Assembly: GCA_964583165.1 (NCBI GenBank)
Contig: CAZOVK010000045.1
Coordinates: 1 to 18,476 of the forward strand
Length of the DNA stretch: 18,476 bases
Reading direction: 5' to 3'
Origin: CAZOVK01 sp964583165
GTDB lineage: Bacteria > Bacillota > Clostridia > Lachnospirales > WRAX01
Shown: in pieces, positions 1-7,410 of the stretch
Layout of the letters: every line of letters starts with the position of its first letter
Position numbering within the stretch: the stretch's first letter is position 1
Notes under the pieces: generated by a model
Database searches by the model: none
Seen by the model: only the letters and a program-made list of their open reading frames with translations
Told to the model about the DNA's origin: nothing
Position numbers and translations under genes: made by a program

Positions 1-20
1 AATGAATAGGAGTGACTATT

Positions 21-1196
21 ATGCAATTCAAGAGATTGCTTGCGGCTATGCTTTGCGTCGTTATGGCGCTGTTAGTCGTAGGTTGCGGCAGCACAACCAG
101 CCCGTCGCCGTCAGCTTCACCGTCGCAGTCCAGTTCTGCTACGCCGGCACCGTCTAACTCGGCTACACCCGCGCCCTCACAGGCAGCTACTCCGGCTCCG
201 ACTGATAAGGCCGTTAAAGTAGCACTGTTGCTTCCCGGTGTTCTGGGCGACAAGAGTTTCTTCGACTCAGCCGCACGCGGCATTGAAGAGATTAACGCGA
301 AGTATGCCGGCAAGGTTGACACAAAGGTTAACCAATTAGGCAACGACCCCACAAAATGGCAGCCCGCGCTTTATGAGGCTTCCCAGCAAGATTATGACCT
401 GATTATGTGTGTATCGTGGAGCATGGCTGAAGCGCTTGCAGAAATCGCGCCCCAGTTCCCCGACAAGAAGTATATCATCTGTGACACAGGTATGCCGTTT
501 GAAGACGGGAACCTTAGTAACGTTATCGCCATTACATACAAGGCGAACGAAGGCTCTTTCCTCGCGGGTATCGTAGCGGCCTCTCTTAGCGAATCCGGCA
601 AAATCGGCTTCCTTGGCGGCCAAGACACACCGCTTATCAATGACTTCCTTGTTGGTTACATTGAAGGCGCACAGGCTATTAAGCCCGACGTAAAAGTTTC
701 TGTTTCGTATGTTGGCGACTATGTAGACTCCGCGAAGGGTAAAGAGCTTGCTCTTGCTCAATATCGTGACGGCGTTGACGTAGGTTTTAACGTAGCAGGC
801 GGCGCAGGTCTGGGCCAGATTGATGCGGCTGTTGAACTTAACAAGCTCGCTATCGGCGTTGACTCTGACCAAGCTATGTTGTTTGACACATCTGACCCCG
901 CTAAAGCGGCTGTAATCCCGACATCCATGATTAAGGACGTTGGCGCTTCGCTTGCGCAGGTTTATGACATGTATGTTGACGGTTCGGCTCCTTGGGGCGA
1001 AATGATTAACCTTGGTCTTAAAGAAGGTACGGTTGGCGTAGTTGACAACAAGTACTATCAAGACCTCGTTTCGTCTGACATTCAAAATCTTGTCAAAGAA
1101 TACGAAGGCAAGATTAAGAAAGGCGAAATAACCGTTACAAACGCTTACTCGCTCAATCCTGAACAACTCAAGGCTATCCTTGACGCGGCCAGATAA
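21..1196 (+). CDS. nupN: BMP-family nucleoside-binding lipoprotein (ABC importer)
   Basis: Extracytoplasmic substrate-binding lipoprotein of the basic membrane protein (BMP, PF02608) family, about 391 aa. The ATG at 21 is chosen because AGGAG at 8-12 is well spaced for it; an in-frame GTG at 12 lies inside that SD. A hydrophobic signal (residues 5-21) ends in the lipobox LVVGC, giving lipid-modified Cys22. A Ser/Thr/Pro/Ala linker (about 23-62) follows, containing three octapeptide repeats of the ATPAPS type, and then the BMP domain (KVALLLPG..GDKSFFDSAARG). The next genes encode the cognate double ATPase and two permeases, the order of B. subtilis nupNOPQ, a guanosine importer. The substrate is inferred to be a nucleoside from that order and from the phosphorylase and hydrolase genes downstream. 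The family is clear; the exact ligand is not. Confidence 0.93.
   Translation: MQFKRLLAAMLCVVMALLVVGCGSTTSPSPSASPSQSSSATPAPSNSATPAPSQAATPAPTDKAVKVALLLPGVLGDKSFFDSAARGIEEINAKYAGKVDTKVNQLGNDPTKWQPALYEASQQDYDLIMCVSWSMAEALAEIAPQFPDKKYIICDTGMPFEDGNLSNVIAITYKANEGSFLAGIVAASLSESGKIGFLGGQDTPLINDFLVGYIEGAQAIKPDVKVSVSYVGDYVDSAKGKELALAQYRDGVDVGFNVAGGAGLGQIDAAVELNKLAIGVDSDQAMLFDTSDPAKAAVIPTSMIKDVGASLAQVYDMYVDGSAPWGEMINLGLKEGTVGVVDNKYYQDLVSSDIQNLVKEYEGKIKKGEITVTNAYSLNPEQLKAILDAAR
138..209 (+). repeat. Tandem 24-bp (octapeptide) repeat in lipoprotein linker
   Basis: Three consecutive 24-nt units encode ATPAPSNS, ATPAPSQA and ATPAPTDK (residues 40-63 from the ATG at 21). Codons differ between units, so the amino-acid pattern is better conserved than the DNA. 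The repeat forms the flexible tether between the lipidated cysteine and the binding domain. Confidence 0.7.
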
Positions 1197-1208
1197 TTAA
1201 GGCGATAT

Positions 1209-1243
1209 AAGGCACTCATAGAATTTTCTTTGAGTGCCTTTTT
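1209..1243 (+). terminator. Hairpin + T-run between lipoprotein and ATPase genes
   Basis: AAGGCACTCA (1209-1218) pairs perfectly with TGAGTGCCTT (1231-1240) and runs into TTTTT. It sits 13 nt after the lipoprotein stop and before the ATPase gene of the same operon. It is best read as a partial terminator that lets the binding protein be made in excess over the transporter subunits (inference). Confidence 0.8.
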
Positions 1244-1286
1244 ATGAATAATAGAAGTACCTCAACAATTCTGACTGAGAGTAGGT

Positions 1287-2843
1287 GTGTTATTGAGTGA
1301 ACCCGCATTACTTGAGATGAAGAACATCTTAAAAGTCTATGGCAACGGCATTGTCGCGAACAAAAACGTGAATTTTTCTGTTGTCAAGGGCGAGATACAT
1401 GGGCTTCTGGGCGAAAACGGCGCGGGTAAGTCCACGCTGATGAAGATACTCTACGGCATTGAAACACATGAGGATGGCGAAATTCTGCTGGAGGGCAAGC
1501 CGATACATATTGCGTCGCCGCTGGATTCTCTGGCGCACGGTATCGGTATGGTTCATCAGCATTTCATGCTCATGGATTCGCTGACGATAGCCGAAAATAT
1601 CGTATTGGGTCAGGAGCCCTCAAAGAACGGCTTTATTAACATGAAAGAAATTATAGCCGAGTGTAACGAGTTCACAAGGCGATATAACTTTGAAATCGAC
1701 TGTTCGCGCCCGGTTGACAGCGTGAGTGTCGGTATTAAACAGAAGGTCGAGATTGTTAAGGCGCTTTATAAAGGCGCAAGAATCTTGATTCTCGACGAAC
1801 CCACGGCGATTTTAACGCCGCAAGAAACAGAAGAGTTGTTCGTTCAGCTCAAAAAGTTACGTGAAGCGGGCATTACGATTATCTTTATATCTCATAAGCT
1901 TGATGAGATTAAAGAACTATGTGACCGCATCACGATAATGCGCCACGCTCGTAACATCGGCACATATGAAGTCGCGGGCATTACGAAAGAGCAGATTTCT
2001 AACCTCATGGTTGGGCGCGACGTGGTTCTAAAGATTGACAAGAAGCCGTCAGAACCGGGCGAAGTCGTTCTACGCGTTCGCAACTTGACAGTCAAGAATA
2101 TGCTCGGGCGCACAATGGTTGACAATGTGAGCTTTGACGTAAGGCGCGGCACGATTGTGGGTGTTGCGGGTGTTGAGGGCAACGGGCAAACAGAACTCGT
2201 TGACGCGCTCACGGGTTTCAAGAACTATATCGGTGAGATTACCGTAAACGGAACAAATATTCGAGGGCTCAGTATCCAGCGTATTCGCGATTTGCATGTC
2301 GGGCACATACCCGAAGACCGCATGGCGACTGGCTTTGCGAAGGATATGAGCATCAAAGAAAACCTCATGATTAACATGATGTCGGATAAGCGGCTACGTA
2401 AGGGCATATTCTTAGACTACAAGGCGGCCTCTGAATACGCTGAGAGGTTGTCTAAGGAATATGACGTGCTCTGCTTCTCGGCTGAACAACAGGTCGGTAT
2501 GCTTTCGGGCGGTAATATCCAGAAGGTTGTTGTGGCGCGTGAGCTTCAAAAGGAACTGGATTTGCTTATAGCCAACCAGCCCACGCGTGGCGTTGACGTC
2601 GGCGCGGCGGAGTTTATCAAGCGCAAGATTATTGAACGCCGTGACGATGGTGTAGCCGTGTTCATGATTTCGGCTGACTTAAATGAAGTGTTCGAGGTTT
2701 GCGACAGCCTACTCGTACTTCACAAGGGGCATATCGCGGCATACTTCCCGGACATCAAGGTACTGACCGAGATGGAACTCGGCGAGTACATGCTCGGCGT
2801 AAGACAAATGGCGGACGTGGGGGGTGCTGTTTTTGAAAAGTAG
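1287..2843 (+). CDS. nupO: Nucleoside ABC importer, double ATP-binding protein
   Basis: About 518 aa with two fused ABC ATPase domains, as in RbsA/NupO-type importers. Domain 1 has Walker A GENGAGKST (42-50), the relaxed signature VSVGIKQKVE typical of this subfamily, and Walker B ILILDEPTA. Domain 2 has the usual altered P-loop (GVEGNGQTE), signature LSGGNIQKV and LLIANQPTRGVDVGA. It energises uptake through the two permeases encoded next. The start is either GTG 1287 or TTG 1293; AGGTG at 1283-1287 is well placed for the TTG, and the two differ by only two residues. The 3' end overlaps the next gene. The degenerate second site is normal for the family, not a defect. Confidence 0.95.
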   Translation: MLLSEPALLEMKNILKVYGNGIVANKNVNFSVVKGEIHGLLGENGAGKSTLMKILYGIETHEDGEILLEGKPIHIASPLDSLAHGIGMVHQHFMLMDSLTIAENIVLGQEPSKNGFINMKEIIAECNEFTRRYNFEIDCSRPVDSVSVGIKQKVEIVKALYKGARILILDEPTAILTPQETEELFVQLKKLREAGITIIFISHKLDEIKELCDRITIMRHARNIGTYEVAGITKEQISNLMVGRDVVLKIDKKPSEPGEVVLRVRNLTVKNMLGRTMVDNVSFDVRRGTIVGVAGVEGNGQTELVDALTGFKNYIGEITVNGTNIRGLSIQRIRDLHVGHIPEDRMATGFAKDMSIKENLMINMMSDKRLRKGIFLDYKAASEYAERLSKEYDVLCFSAEQQVGMLSGGNIQKVVVARELQKELDLLIANQPTRGVDVGAAEFIKRKIIERRDDGVAVFMISADLNEVFEVCDSLLVLHKGHIAAYFPDIKVLTEMELGEYMLGVRQMADVGGAVFEK

Positions 2844-3921
2844 AATGAAGTTTGAGGTTTTAAGGACAGTAATGGCTCTCGGTATCGCCATGCTCATACT
2901 GTTTATTTTGATTTTCTTCATCAGCAAAGACCCCTTGAAGGCGATTTATTATCTGTTTTTAGGGCCGGTTGAGTCGCTTCAGAGCTTCTCGAACGTTATT
3001 GTGTTGATGATTCCGTTATTGTTTACGGGCGTTGGCACTTGTATTATCTTCTCGTCAAACACGCTGAACCTTGCCAGTGAATCGGCATTCTATATCGGCG
3101 GTCTTGTCGCGGCTGTTGTCGCGCTTGCGTTTGACGTACCCGCGTTTTTCCAAATACCGCTGGTGTTCATCTGCGCTATGATAGCGGGTGGCGCGATAAC
3201 GGGCATACCGGGTTATTTGAAGATGAAAACCAATTCAAATGAGCTGGTTATCTCGCTCATGTTGAACTATGTCATGATTAAAATCGGTTTGTATGTTTTG
3301 AATTACTTCATTAAAGACTACACAATCCCGGGCTTCGCATCGTGGAAACTACCCGTCCAAACGGTTCTGCCGAATCTTGTCGGTGGTACACGTATACACG
3401 CGGGGCTTCTCATTGCGGTGGCGGTTGTGCTCATTGCGTACTTCGCTATGTATAAGACACCTTGGGGTTTGAAAGTCCGCGTGACCGGTACGAACGCGAA
3501 TTTTGCGCGTTTCGCGGGTATTAACACGAAGTTGACGGCGCTCAGTACACAGCTTATCGGCGGCGCGATTGCCGGTTTTGGCGGCGCGGTTGAGATTCTC
3601 GGTCTTTATCGCCGTTTCCAATGGGTTCAGGGCACAAACTTTGGTTGGGATGGCGTTCTGCTCGCGACTTTGGCGCGTAATAACCCCGCGTATATACCAC
3701 TTGCGGCGTTCTTCCTCGCTTATTTACGTATCGGCTCCGATATTATGTCGCGCAACTCGGACGTACCGACAGAGGTTTTGTCTATCGTTCAAGGTATCAT
3801 CATAATCTTGATTATAGCCGAAAAACTCACGGTGGGCATTGAGAAACGCGCATTACTCAAAGAAGCCAAGAAAAATCTGGCTAAATCAGCCGCCGAAGGG
3901 GAGGGGAAGGAGAACGCATGA
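2833..3921 (+). CDS. nupP: Nucleoside ABC importer permease 1
   Basis: Polytopic inner-membrane permease of the BPD_transp_2 family (PF02653), about 362 aa, with many hydrophobic helices starting near residue 10. The family's conserved cytoplasmic segment is visible as LKVRVTGTNANFARFAGI, followed by the Gly/Ala-rich IGGAIAGFGGAVEILG. I choose TTG 2833 because the G-rich stretch 2819-2826 lies about 7 nt upstream. GTG 2824 would add three residues, and ATG 2845 has a poorer SD. With TTG the gene overlaps the ATPase gene by 11 nt, and its own stop overlaps the next start (ATGA at 3918), so translation is coupled. It should form the pore as a heterodimer with the next protein. Confidence 0.92.
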   Translation: MKSRMKFEVLRTVMALGIAMLILFILIFFISKDPLKAIYYLFLGPVESLQSFSNVIVLMIPLLFTGVGTCIIFSSNTLNLASESAFYIGGLVAAVVALAFDVPAFFQIPLVFICAMIAGGAITGIPGYLKMKTNSNELVISLMLNYVMIKIGLYVLNYFIKDYTIPGFASWKLPVQTVLPNLVGGTRIHAGLLIAVAVVLIAYFAMYKTPWGLKVRVTGTNANFARFAGINTKLTALSTQLIGGAIAGFGGAVEILGLYRRFQWVQGTNFGWDGVLLATLARNNPAYIPLAAFFLAYLRIGSDIMSRNSDVPTEVLSIVQGIIIILIIAEKLTVGIEKRALLKEAKKNLAKSAAEGEGKENA

Positions 3922-4847
3922 ACATTTTAAGACTGTTTATCACGCCCAGTTTCTTCTACTCGGTGTTGCGTATTTCCACGCCGCTGGTATTCGGCACAAT
4001 TTCGTCATACACCGCGTCTAAGGCGGGGTTATCGAACATCGCTATCGAGGGTATGATGCTCATTTCGGCGCTTTTGGGCGTTGTTTTCTCGGCAACATTC
4101 GGCATGGCGTTACCTGCGTTCCTTTTGGTCGTTCTCATTGGCGCGTGTATCGGCTTTGCTATGGGCTTTATGTCAGAGATTTTGCGCGCGAAGATTTTCC
4201 TAACGGGTCTTGCGCTCAATATGATAGCCTCGGGTACGTCCGTGTTTTTGCTCTTCCTCGTTTCGGGGGATAGAGGCGCGTCAACGAGCCTTAAAAGCTA
4301 CCAGATGCCGGCCATAAATATACCTATAATACAGGATATACCCGTTATCGGCACGATTCTGTCGGGTCATAACGTACTAACATACGTGGCTTATCTGTCC
4401 GTTATCGTCATCTACATCTTCATCAATAAAACAAAAATTGGCTTGCGCATCCGCGCTGTCGGTATCAACGAGCAGGCGGCGAAGTCGGTGGGTGTTAAGG
4501 CGTTGAACCTGAAACTGCTCGCGCTCTCAATTTCGGGCGCGCTCGCGGCAATGGGCGGCGCATATCTCTCGATGGGTTATCTCTCGATTTTCACGAACAA
4601 CATGACGGCCGGGCGCGGCTTCATCTCGCTGTCGGCTGACGCAATGAGCGCGGGCTCTGCGCTGATTGGTATGCTCGTTGCGCTTCTGTTCGGCGTTGCC
4701 GATTCAATCACGAACTGGGCACAGCAGAGTACGACCATACCTGTTGAACTGATTCAAACCATACCATATGTATTTGTAATTTTGGCTTTGGTGTTGTATA
4801 ATCTTAGAAAGAACGCCAAGGCAAAGAGAAACGAGATGTCTAAATAG
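3918..4847 (+). CDS. nupQ: Nucleoside ABC importer permease 2
   Basis: Second BPD_transp_2 permease, 309 aa, with about eight to ten hydrophobic segments. The motif LRIRAVGINEQAAKSVGV and the following LALSISGALAAMGGAYLS match the cytoplasmic coupling region of NupQ/YufQ-type proteins. The ATG at 3918 lies in ATGA, shared with the stop of the first permease, and is preceded by the purine-rich SD GGGGAAGGAG. The short gap to the phosphorylase gene (49 nt) has no terminator, so it probably belongs to the same transcript. Confidence 0.93.
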   Translation: MNILRLFITPSFFYSVLRISTPLVFGTISSYTASKAGLSNIAIEGMMLISALLGVVFSATFGMALPAFLLVVLIGACIGFAMGFMSEILRAKIFLTGLALNMIASGTSVFLLFLVSGDRGASTSLKSYQMPAINIPIIQDIPVIGTILSGHNVLTYVAYLSVIVIYIFINKTKIGLRIRAVGINEQAAKSVGVKALNLKLLALSISGALAAMGGAYLSMGYLSIFTNNMTAGRGFISLSADAMSAGSALIGMLVALLFGVADSITNWAQQSTTIPVELIQTIPYVFVILALVLYNLRKNAKAKRNEMSK

Positions 4848-4861
4848 TTTTGGCTGTTCGG

Positions 4862-4887
4862 TAATACAATATAGAAAGCTTGTATTA
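4862..4887 (+). promoter_or_regulatory. Inverted repeat abutting the deoD SD
   Basis: TAATACAA (4862-4869) and TTGTATTA (4880-4887) are perfect 8-bp arms around a 10-nt loop, and the last base is the first base of the AGGAGG SD (4887-4892). It could be an mRNA hairpin tuning initiation, or an operator; no T-run follows, so it is not a terminator. Function is inferred from position only. Confidence 0.4.
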
Positions 4888-4896
4888 GGAGGATAT

Positions 4897-5619
4897 ATGT
4901 CAGAAATACCAACCCCGCATAATGCCGCGAAACTGGGTGACATTGCCAAGACAGTGCTCATGCCCGGTGACCCGTTGCGCGCAAAATTCATCGCGGATAC
5001 ATTCTTAGAGGGCGCAGTCTGCTTCAATTCAGTGCGCGGTATGCTCGGTTATACGGGCAAGTACAAGGGCGTCGAAATCTCTGTCATGGGTTCGGGCATG
5101 GGTATTCCGTCAATCGGGATTTACTCGTATGAACTCTACCAATTCTATGGTGTTGAGAACATCATCCGCATTGGTTCATGCGGCGGCATAGGTGACGACA
5201 TTCAGGTTATGGACGTTCTGTTGGCCGACAAGGCGTACTCACTGTCCACATACGCGAAGGTACAAAGCGGCTGGACAGAGAACTACATGATGCCGTCTGA
5301 AACGCTCAATGACGTTATTATCAAGACAGCCGCCGAGATTAGCGCGCCGCTGAAGGTCTGCACAATCCGTTCGGGCGACGTGTTCTATGCCGCTTCTAAC
5401 TTCCAAGGCTTGCCCGATGAGGTAAGGCAAGAGATTAAGGGTGGCGAGATGGAAGCATTCGGGCTGTTCGCCAACGCAAAGGCGCTCGGCAAACAAGCCG
5501 CCTGTCTTCTGACCGTGAGCGACAAGCGCGACACCGCGCAGAGCATTCCCGCAGAAGACCGCGAGAAGGCCCTCGTTTCAATGATTTGGATTGCGCTTGA
5601 AGCGGCGATACGTGTATAA
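4897..5619 (+). CDS. deoD: Purine nucleoside phosphorylase, DeoD type (copy 1)
   Basis: 240-aa hexameric-type phosphorylase (PNP_UDP_1) that splits purine (deoxy)nucleosides with phosphate to base and (deoxy)ribose-1-phosphate in the cytosol. Visible conserved residues, by alignment to E. coli DeoD from memory: His8, MPGDPLRAK with Arg28, Arg47 in VRGMLG, RIGSCG with Arg91 and Ser94 (phosphate site), GEMEAF with Glu184-Met185-Glu186 (ribose site), SD at 208-209 (catalytic Asp) and Arg222. The ATG at 4897 follows a strong AGGAGG. It lies between the importer genes and a second deoD-type gene only 11 nt downstream, so it should act on imported nucleosides. Confidence 0.95.
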   Translation: MSEIPTPHNAAKLGDIAKTVLMPGDPLRAKFIADTFLEGAVCFNSVRGMLGYTGKYKGVEISVMGSGMGIPSIGIYSYELYQFYGVENIIRIGSCGGIGDDIQVMDVLLADKAYSLSTYAKVQSGWTENYMMPSETLNDVIIKTAAEISAPLKVCTIRSGDVFYAASNFQGLPDEVRQEIKGGEMEAFGLFANAKALGKQAACLLTVSDKRDTAQSIPAEDREKALVSMIWIALEAAIRV

Positions 5620-5630
5620 AGGGGTGCAAG

Positions 5631-6365
5631 ATGGAGGACATTACTAAACAAGTGCCGACGCCGCATAACGGCGCGAAAGTCGGCGACATAGCCAAAACAG
5701 TCTTAATGCCGGGCGACCCGCTCCGCGCGAAATATCTCGCAGAGCGTTTTCTGGAACAGCCCGTCTGCTTCAATACAGTACGCGGAATGCTCGGTTATAC
5801 CGGGCGTTATCGCGGTGTGAAAGTCAGCGTCATGGGCTCGGGCATGGGTATGCCGAGTATGGGCATCTACTCACACGAACTTTACGCGCTCTACGGGGTT
5901 GAGAACATAATCCGCATCGGTTCATGCGGCGCGTTTGACCCTGATGTAAAGGTGTTTGACATAATCGTTGCGACAGAAGCCCATTCTGAGTCATCGTTTT
6001 TGAAGGCGCTCACGGGTGAGGACGACACGGTGCTTTACCCGTCGGAGAGTTTGAACGAACTGATAAAATCGAAGGCGTACAAACTTCGCACGCCGATAAT
6101 CAATGCGCCGATAATGTCGGGTGACGTGTTCTACAACATGCGCCCGAACTACTTCGAGCATGAGATGGCCATTTCGGGTGCTGTTGCGGGTGAGATGGAA
6201 GCCTTTGCGCTGTTCGCGAATGCGAAAGTGTTGGGCAAGCAAGCCGCCTGCATACTCACAGTGTCTGACAACATAGCGACAGGGCAACAAATACCCGCCG
6301 CCGACAGAGAGAAGAGCCTTAAAAAGATGATGGAACTTGCATTAAGCGTTGCTATTGACTTATAA
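5631..6365 (+). CDS. deoD: Purine nucleoside phosphorylase, DeoD type (copy 2)
   Basis: 244-aa paralogue of the preceding gene. The N-terminal half is very similar (PTPHN.AK.GDIAKTVLMPGD, VRGMLGYTG, GVENIIRIGSCG), while the middle (residues about 115-180) differs strongly and carries a short extra stretch before GEMEAF. Catalytic features are kept: His12, Arg32, RIGSCG, GEMEAF, the TVSD aspartate and ADREKS arginine. The SD is AAGGGGTG just after the stop of copy 1. Keeping both copies with different substrate-pocket regions suggests divided specificity (inference). Either copy could favour adenosine or 6-oxopurines; the sequence does not decide. Confidence 0.94.
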   Translation: MEDITKQVPTPHNGAKVGDIAKTVLMPGDPLRAKYLAERFLEQPVCFNTVRGMLGYTGRYRGVKVSVMGSGMGMPSMGIYSHELYALYGVENIIRIGSCGAFDPDVKVFDIIVATEAHSESSFLKALTGEDDTVLYPSESLNELIKSKAYKLRTPIINAPIMSGDVFYNMRPNYFEHEMAISGAVAGEMEAFALFANAKVLGKQAACILTVSDNIATGQQIPAADREKSLKKMMELALSVAIDL

Positions 6366-6381
6366 GGCTTTCAAGTATAAT
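6355..6381 (+). promoter_or_regulatory. Possible promoter for the hydrolase-MFS pair
   Basis: TTGACT (6355-6360) and a perfect TATAAT (6376-6381) are separated by 15 nt, which is shorter than ideal. It overlaps the end of deoD copy 2. If used, the start point would fall within the GC-rich hairpin at 6383-6402. Confidence 0.3.
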
Positions 6382-6382
6382 C

Positions 6383-6402
6383 AGGGCGGGTTATCCCGCC
6401 CT
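6383..6402 (+). terminator. GC-rich hairpin between deoD copy 2 and nucleoside hydrolase
   Basis: AGGGCGGG (6383-6390) and CCCGCCCT (6395-6402) form a perfect 8-bp stem with a TTAT loop. The following sequence (CTATTCTAATATAAAAGG) has no proper T-run, so this is more likely an mRNA-stabilising or processing hairpin, or a weak terminator, than a full stop. Confidence 0.5.
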
Positions 6403-6426
6403 CTATTCTAATATAAAAGGTGAACT

Positions 6427-7410
6427 ATGAGAAAATTCATTATCGATACCGACCCCGGTATAGACGACGCTGTTGCTATTTTGACAGCGTTTAATTGCGC
6501 TGACTGGGAAATTCTGGGCATTACTCCCGTAGCGGGCAACATCCCACAACCGCGCTGTGTTGAAAACGCGCTTGGGCTTGTCGCGTTCGCGGGGAAGAAC
6601 ATACCCGTTTATGCGGGCGAAGTCGAACCCATCACATATAACGAAACCCTGCTAAACAACCGCGCTGACGACGTTCACGGCAAGGTAGGCTTAGGCGGGG
6701 TTCTGCTTGACAAGAAGAATCGCGTCATTGAAGCTCAATCAGCCGTTGATTTTATTATCGAAACTGTCGCCGCCAACCCGAACGAAATTGAGATAATCGC
6801 GATTGGCCCTCTCACGAACCTCGCGCGCGCGATAGAGAAGGCGCCCGAAACCATGAAACAGGTCAAGACCATCTGGATTATGGGCGGCGGCGTGAACCGC
6901 GGCAATGTAACACCCTACGCAGAATTTAACTTCTGGGCAGACGCGAAAGCCGCTGACATGGTATTCGGTTTGGGCGAATTTTTACCTATTTATATGTATG
7001 GCTTGAATGTCACGCATAAATCACCGATTCTGCCCGAAGACTTACTCTATGTCGGCGCGTTTGGGGGTACTACGGGCAAGCTTATGCTGGATATGTGCCT
7101 GCACTATGTTCGCGCCTACTTCTCTAACCTTGGAAAGATGAATACCGTCATGCACGATTTATTGACAGTCATCGGCGCGGATATGCCCGAAGTCTGTGAA
7201 TATGCCCACTGCCACGTTCACGTGGTTCATGACGGCGAGCGCATCGGCGAATCTGTTTGTGACATTGACAAAACAACGCCAAACAAGCCCAACGCATATG
7301 TCGCTGTCACGGTTGACACCGAGAAGTACAAACAGCGTTTCGTTGAAATCGCCTTCCCCGAAGCCGCTATCGGTTACTCGAAGCTCACAGAGGTACGCCG
7401 TGGAAAGTAA
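6427..7410 (+). CDS. Inosine-uridine-preferring nucleoside hydrolase
   Basis: 327-aa member of the IUNH family (PF01156), which hydrolyses N-glycosidic bonds of ribonucleosides to base and ribose. The calcium-binding signature DTDPGIDDA is at residues 7-15. Other family segments are AIGPLTNLARAI, IWIMGGGV, the N..EFNFWADAKAA block and MHDLLTVI near the C-terminal third. The ATG at 6427 follows AAAAGGTG. It is the third nucleoside-cleaving enzyme in the cluster and adds a phosphate-independent route beside the two phosphorylases. Substrate preference (purine, pyrimidine or both) cannot be read safely. The 3' end overlaps the transporter gene by 11 nt. Confidence 0.93.
   Translation: MRKFIIDTDPGIDDAVAILTAFNCADWEILGITPVAGNIPQPRCVENALGLVAFAGKNIPVYAGEVEPITYNETLLNNRADDVHGKVGLGGVLLDKKNRVIEAQSAVDFIIETVAANPNEIEIIAIGPLTNLARAIEKAPETMKQVKTIWIMGGGVNRGNVTPYAEFNFWADAKAADMVFGLGEFLPIYMYGLNVTHKSPILPEDLLYVGAFGGTTGKLMLDMCLHYVRAYFSNLGKMNTVMHDLLTVIGADMPEVCEYAHCHVHVVHDGERIGESVCDIDKTTPNKPNAYVAVTVDTEKYKQRFVEIAFPEAAIGYSKLTEVRRGK

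Noticed and set aside
336..1166. Long minus-strand open frame (276 codons) opposite the lipoprotein gene
   Set aside because: It lies entirely inside a clear BMP gene, has no SD or family resemblance and is a mirror effect of codon use.
2160..2190. Degenerate Walker A in the second ATPase domain of NupO as a defect
   Set aside because: GVEGNGQTE and ANQPTRG are the normal forms in this importer subfamily.
7196..7399. Upstream extension of the MFS gene
   Set aside because: It runs within the nucleoside hydrolase gene, is not membrane-like and is not needed; GTG 7400 has an SD.
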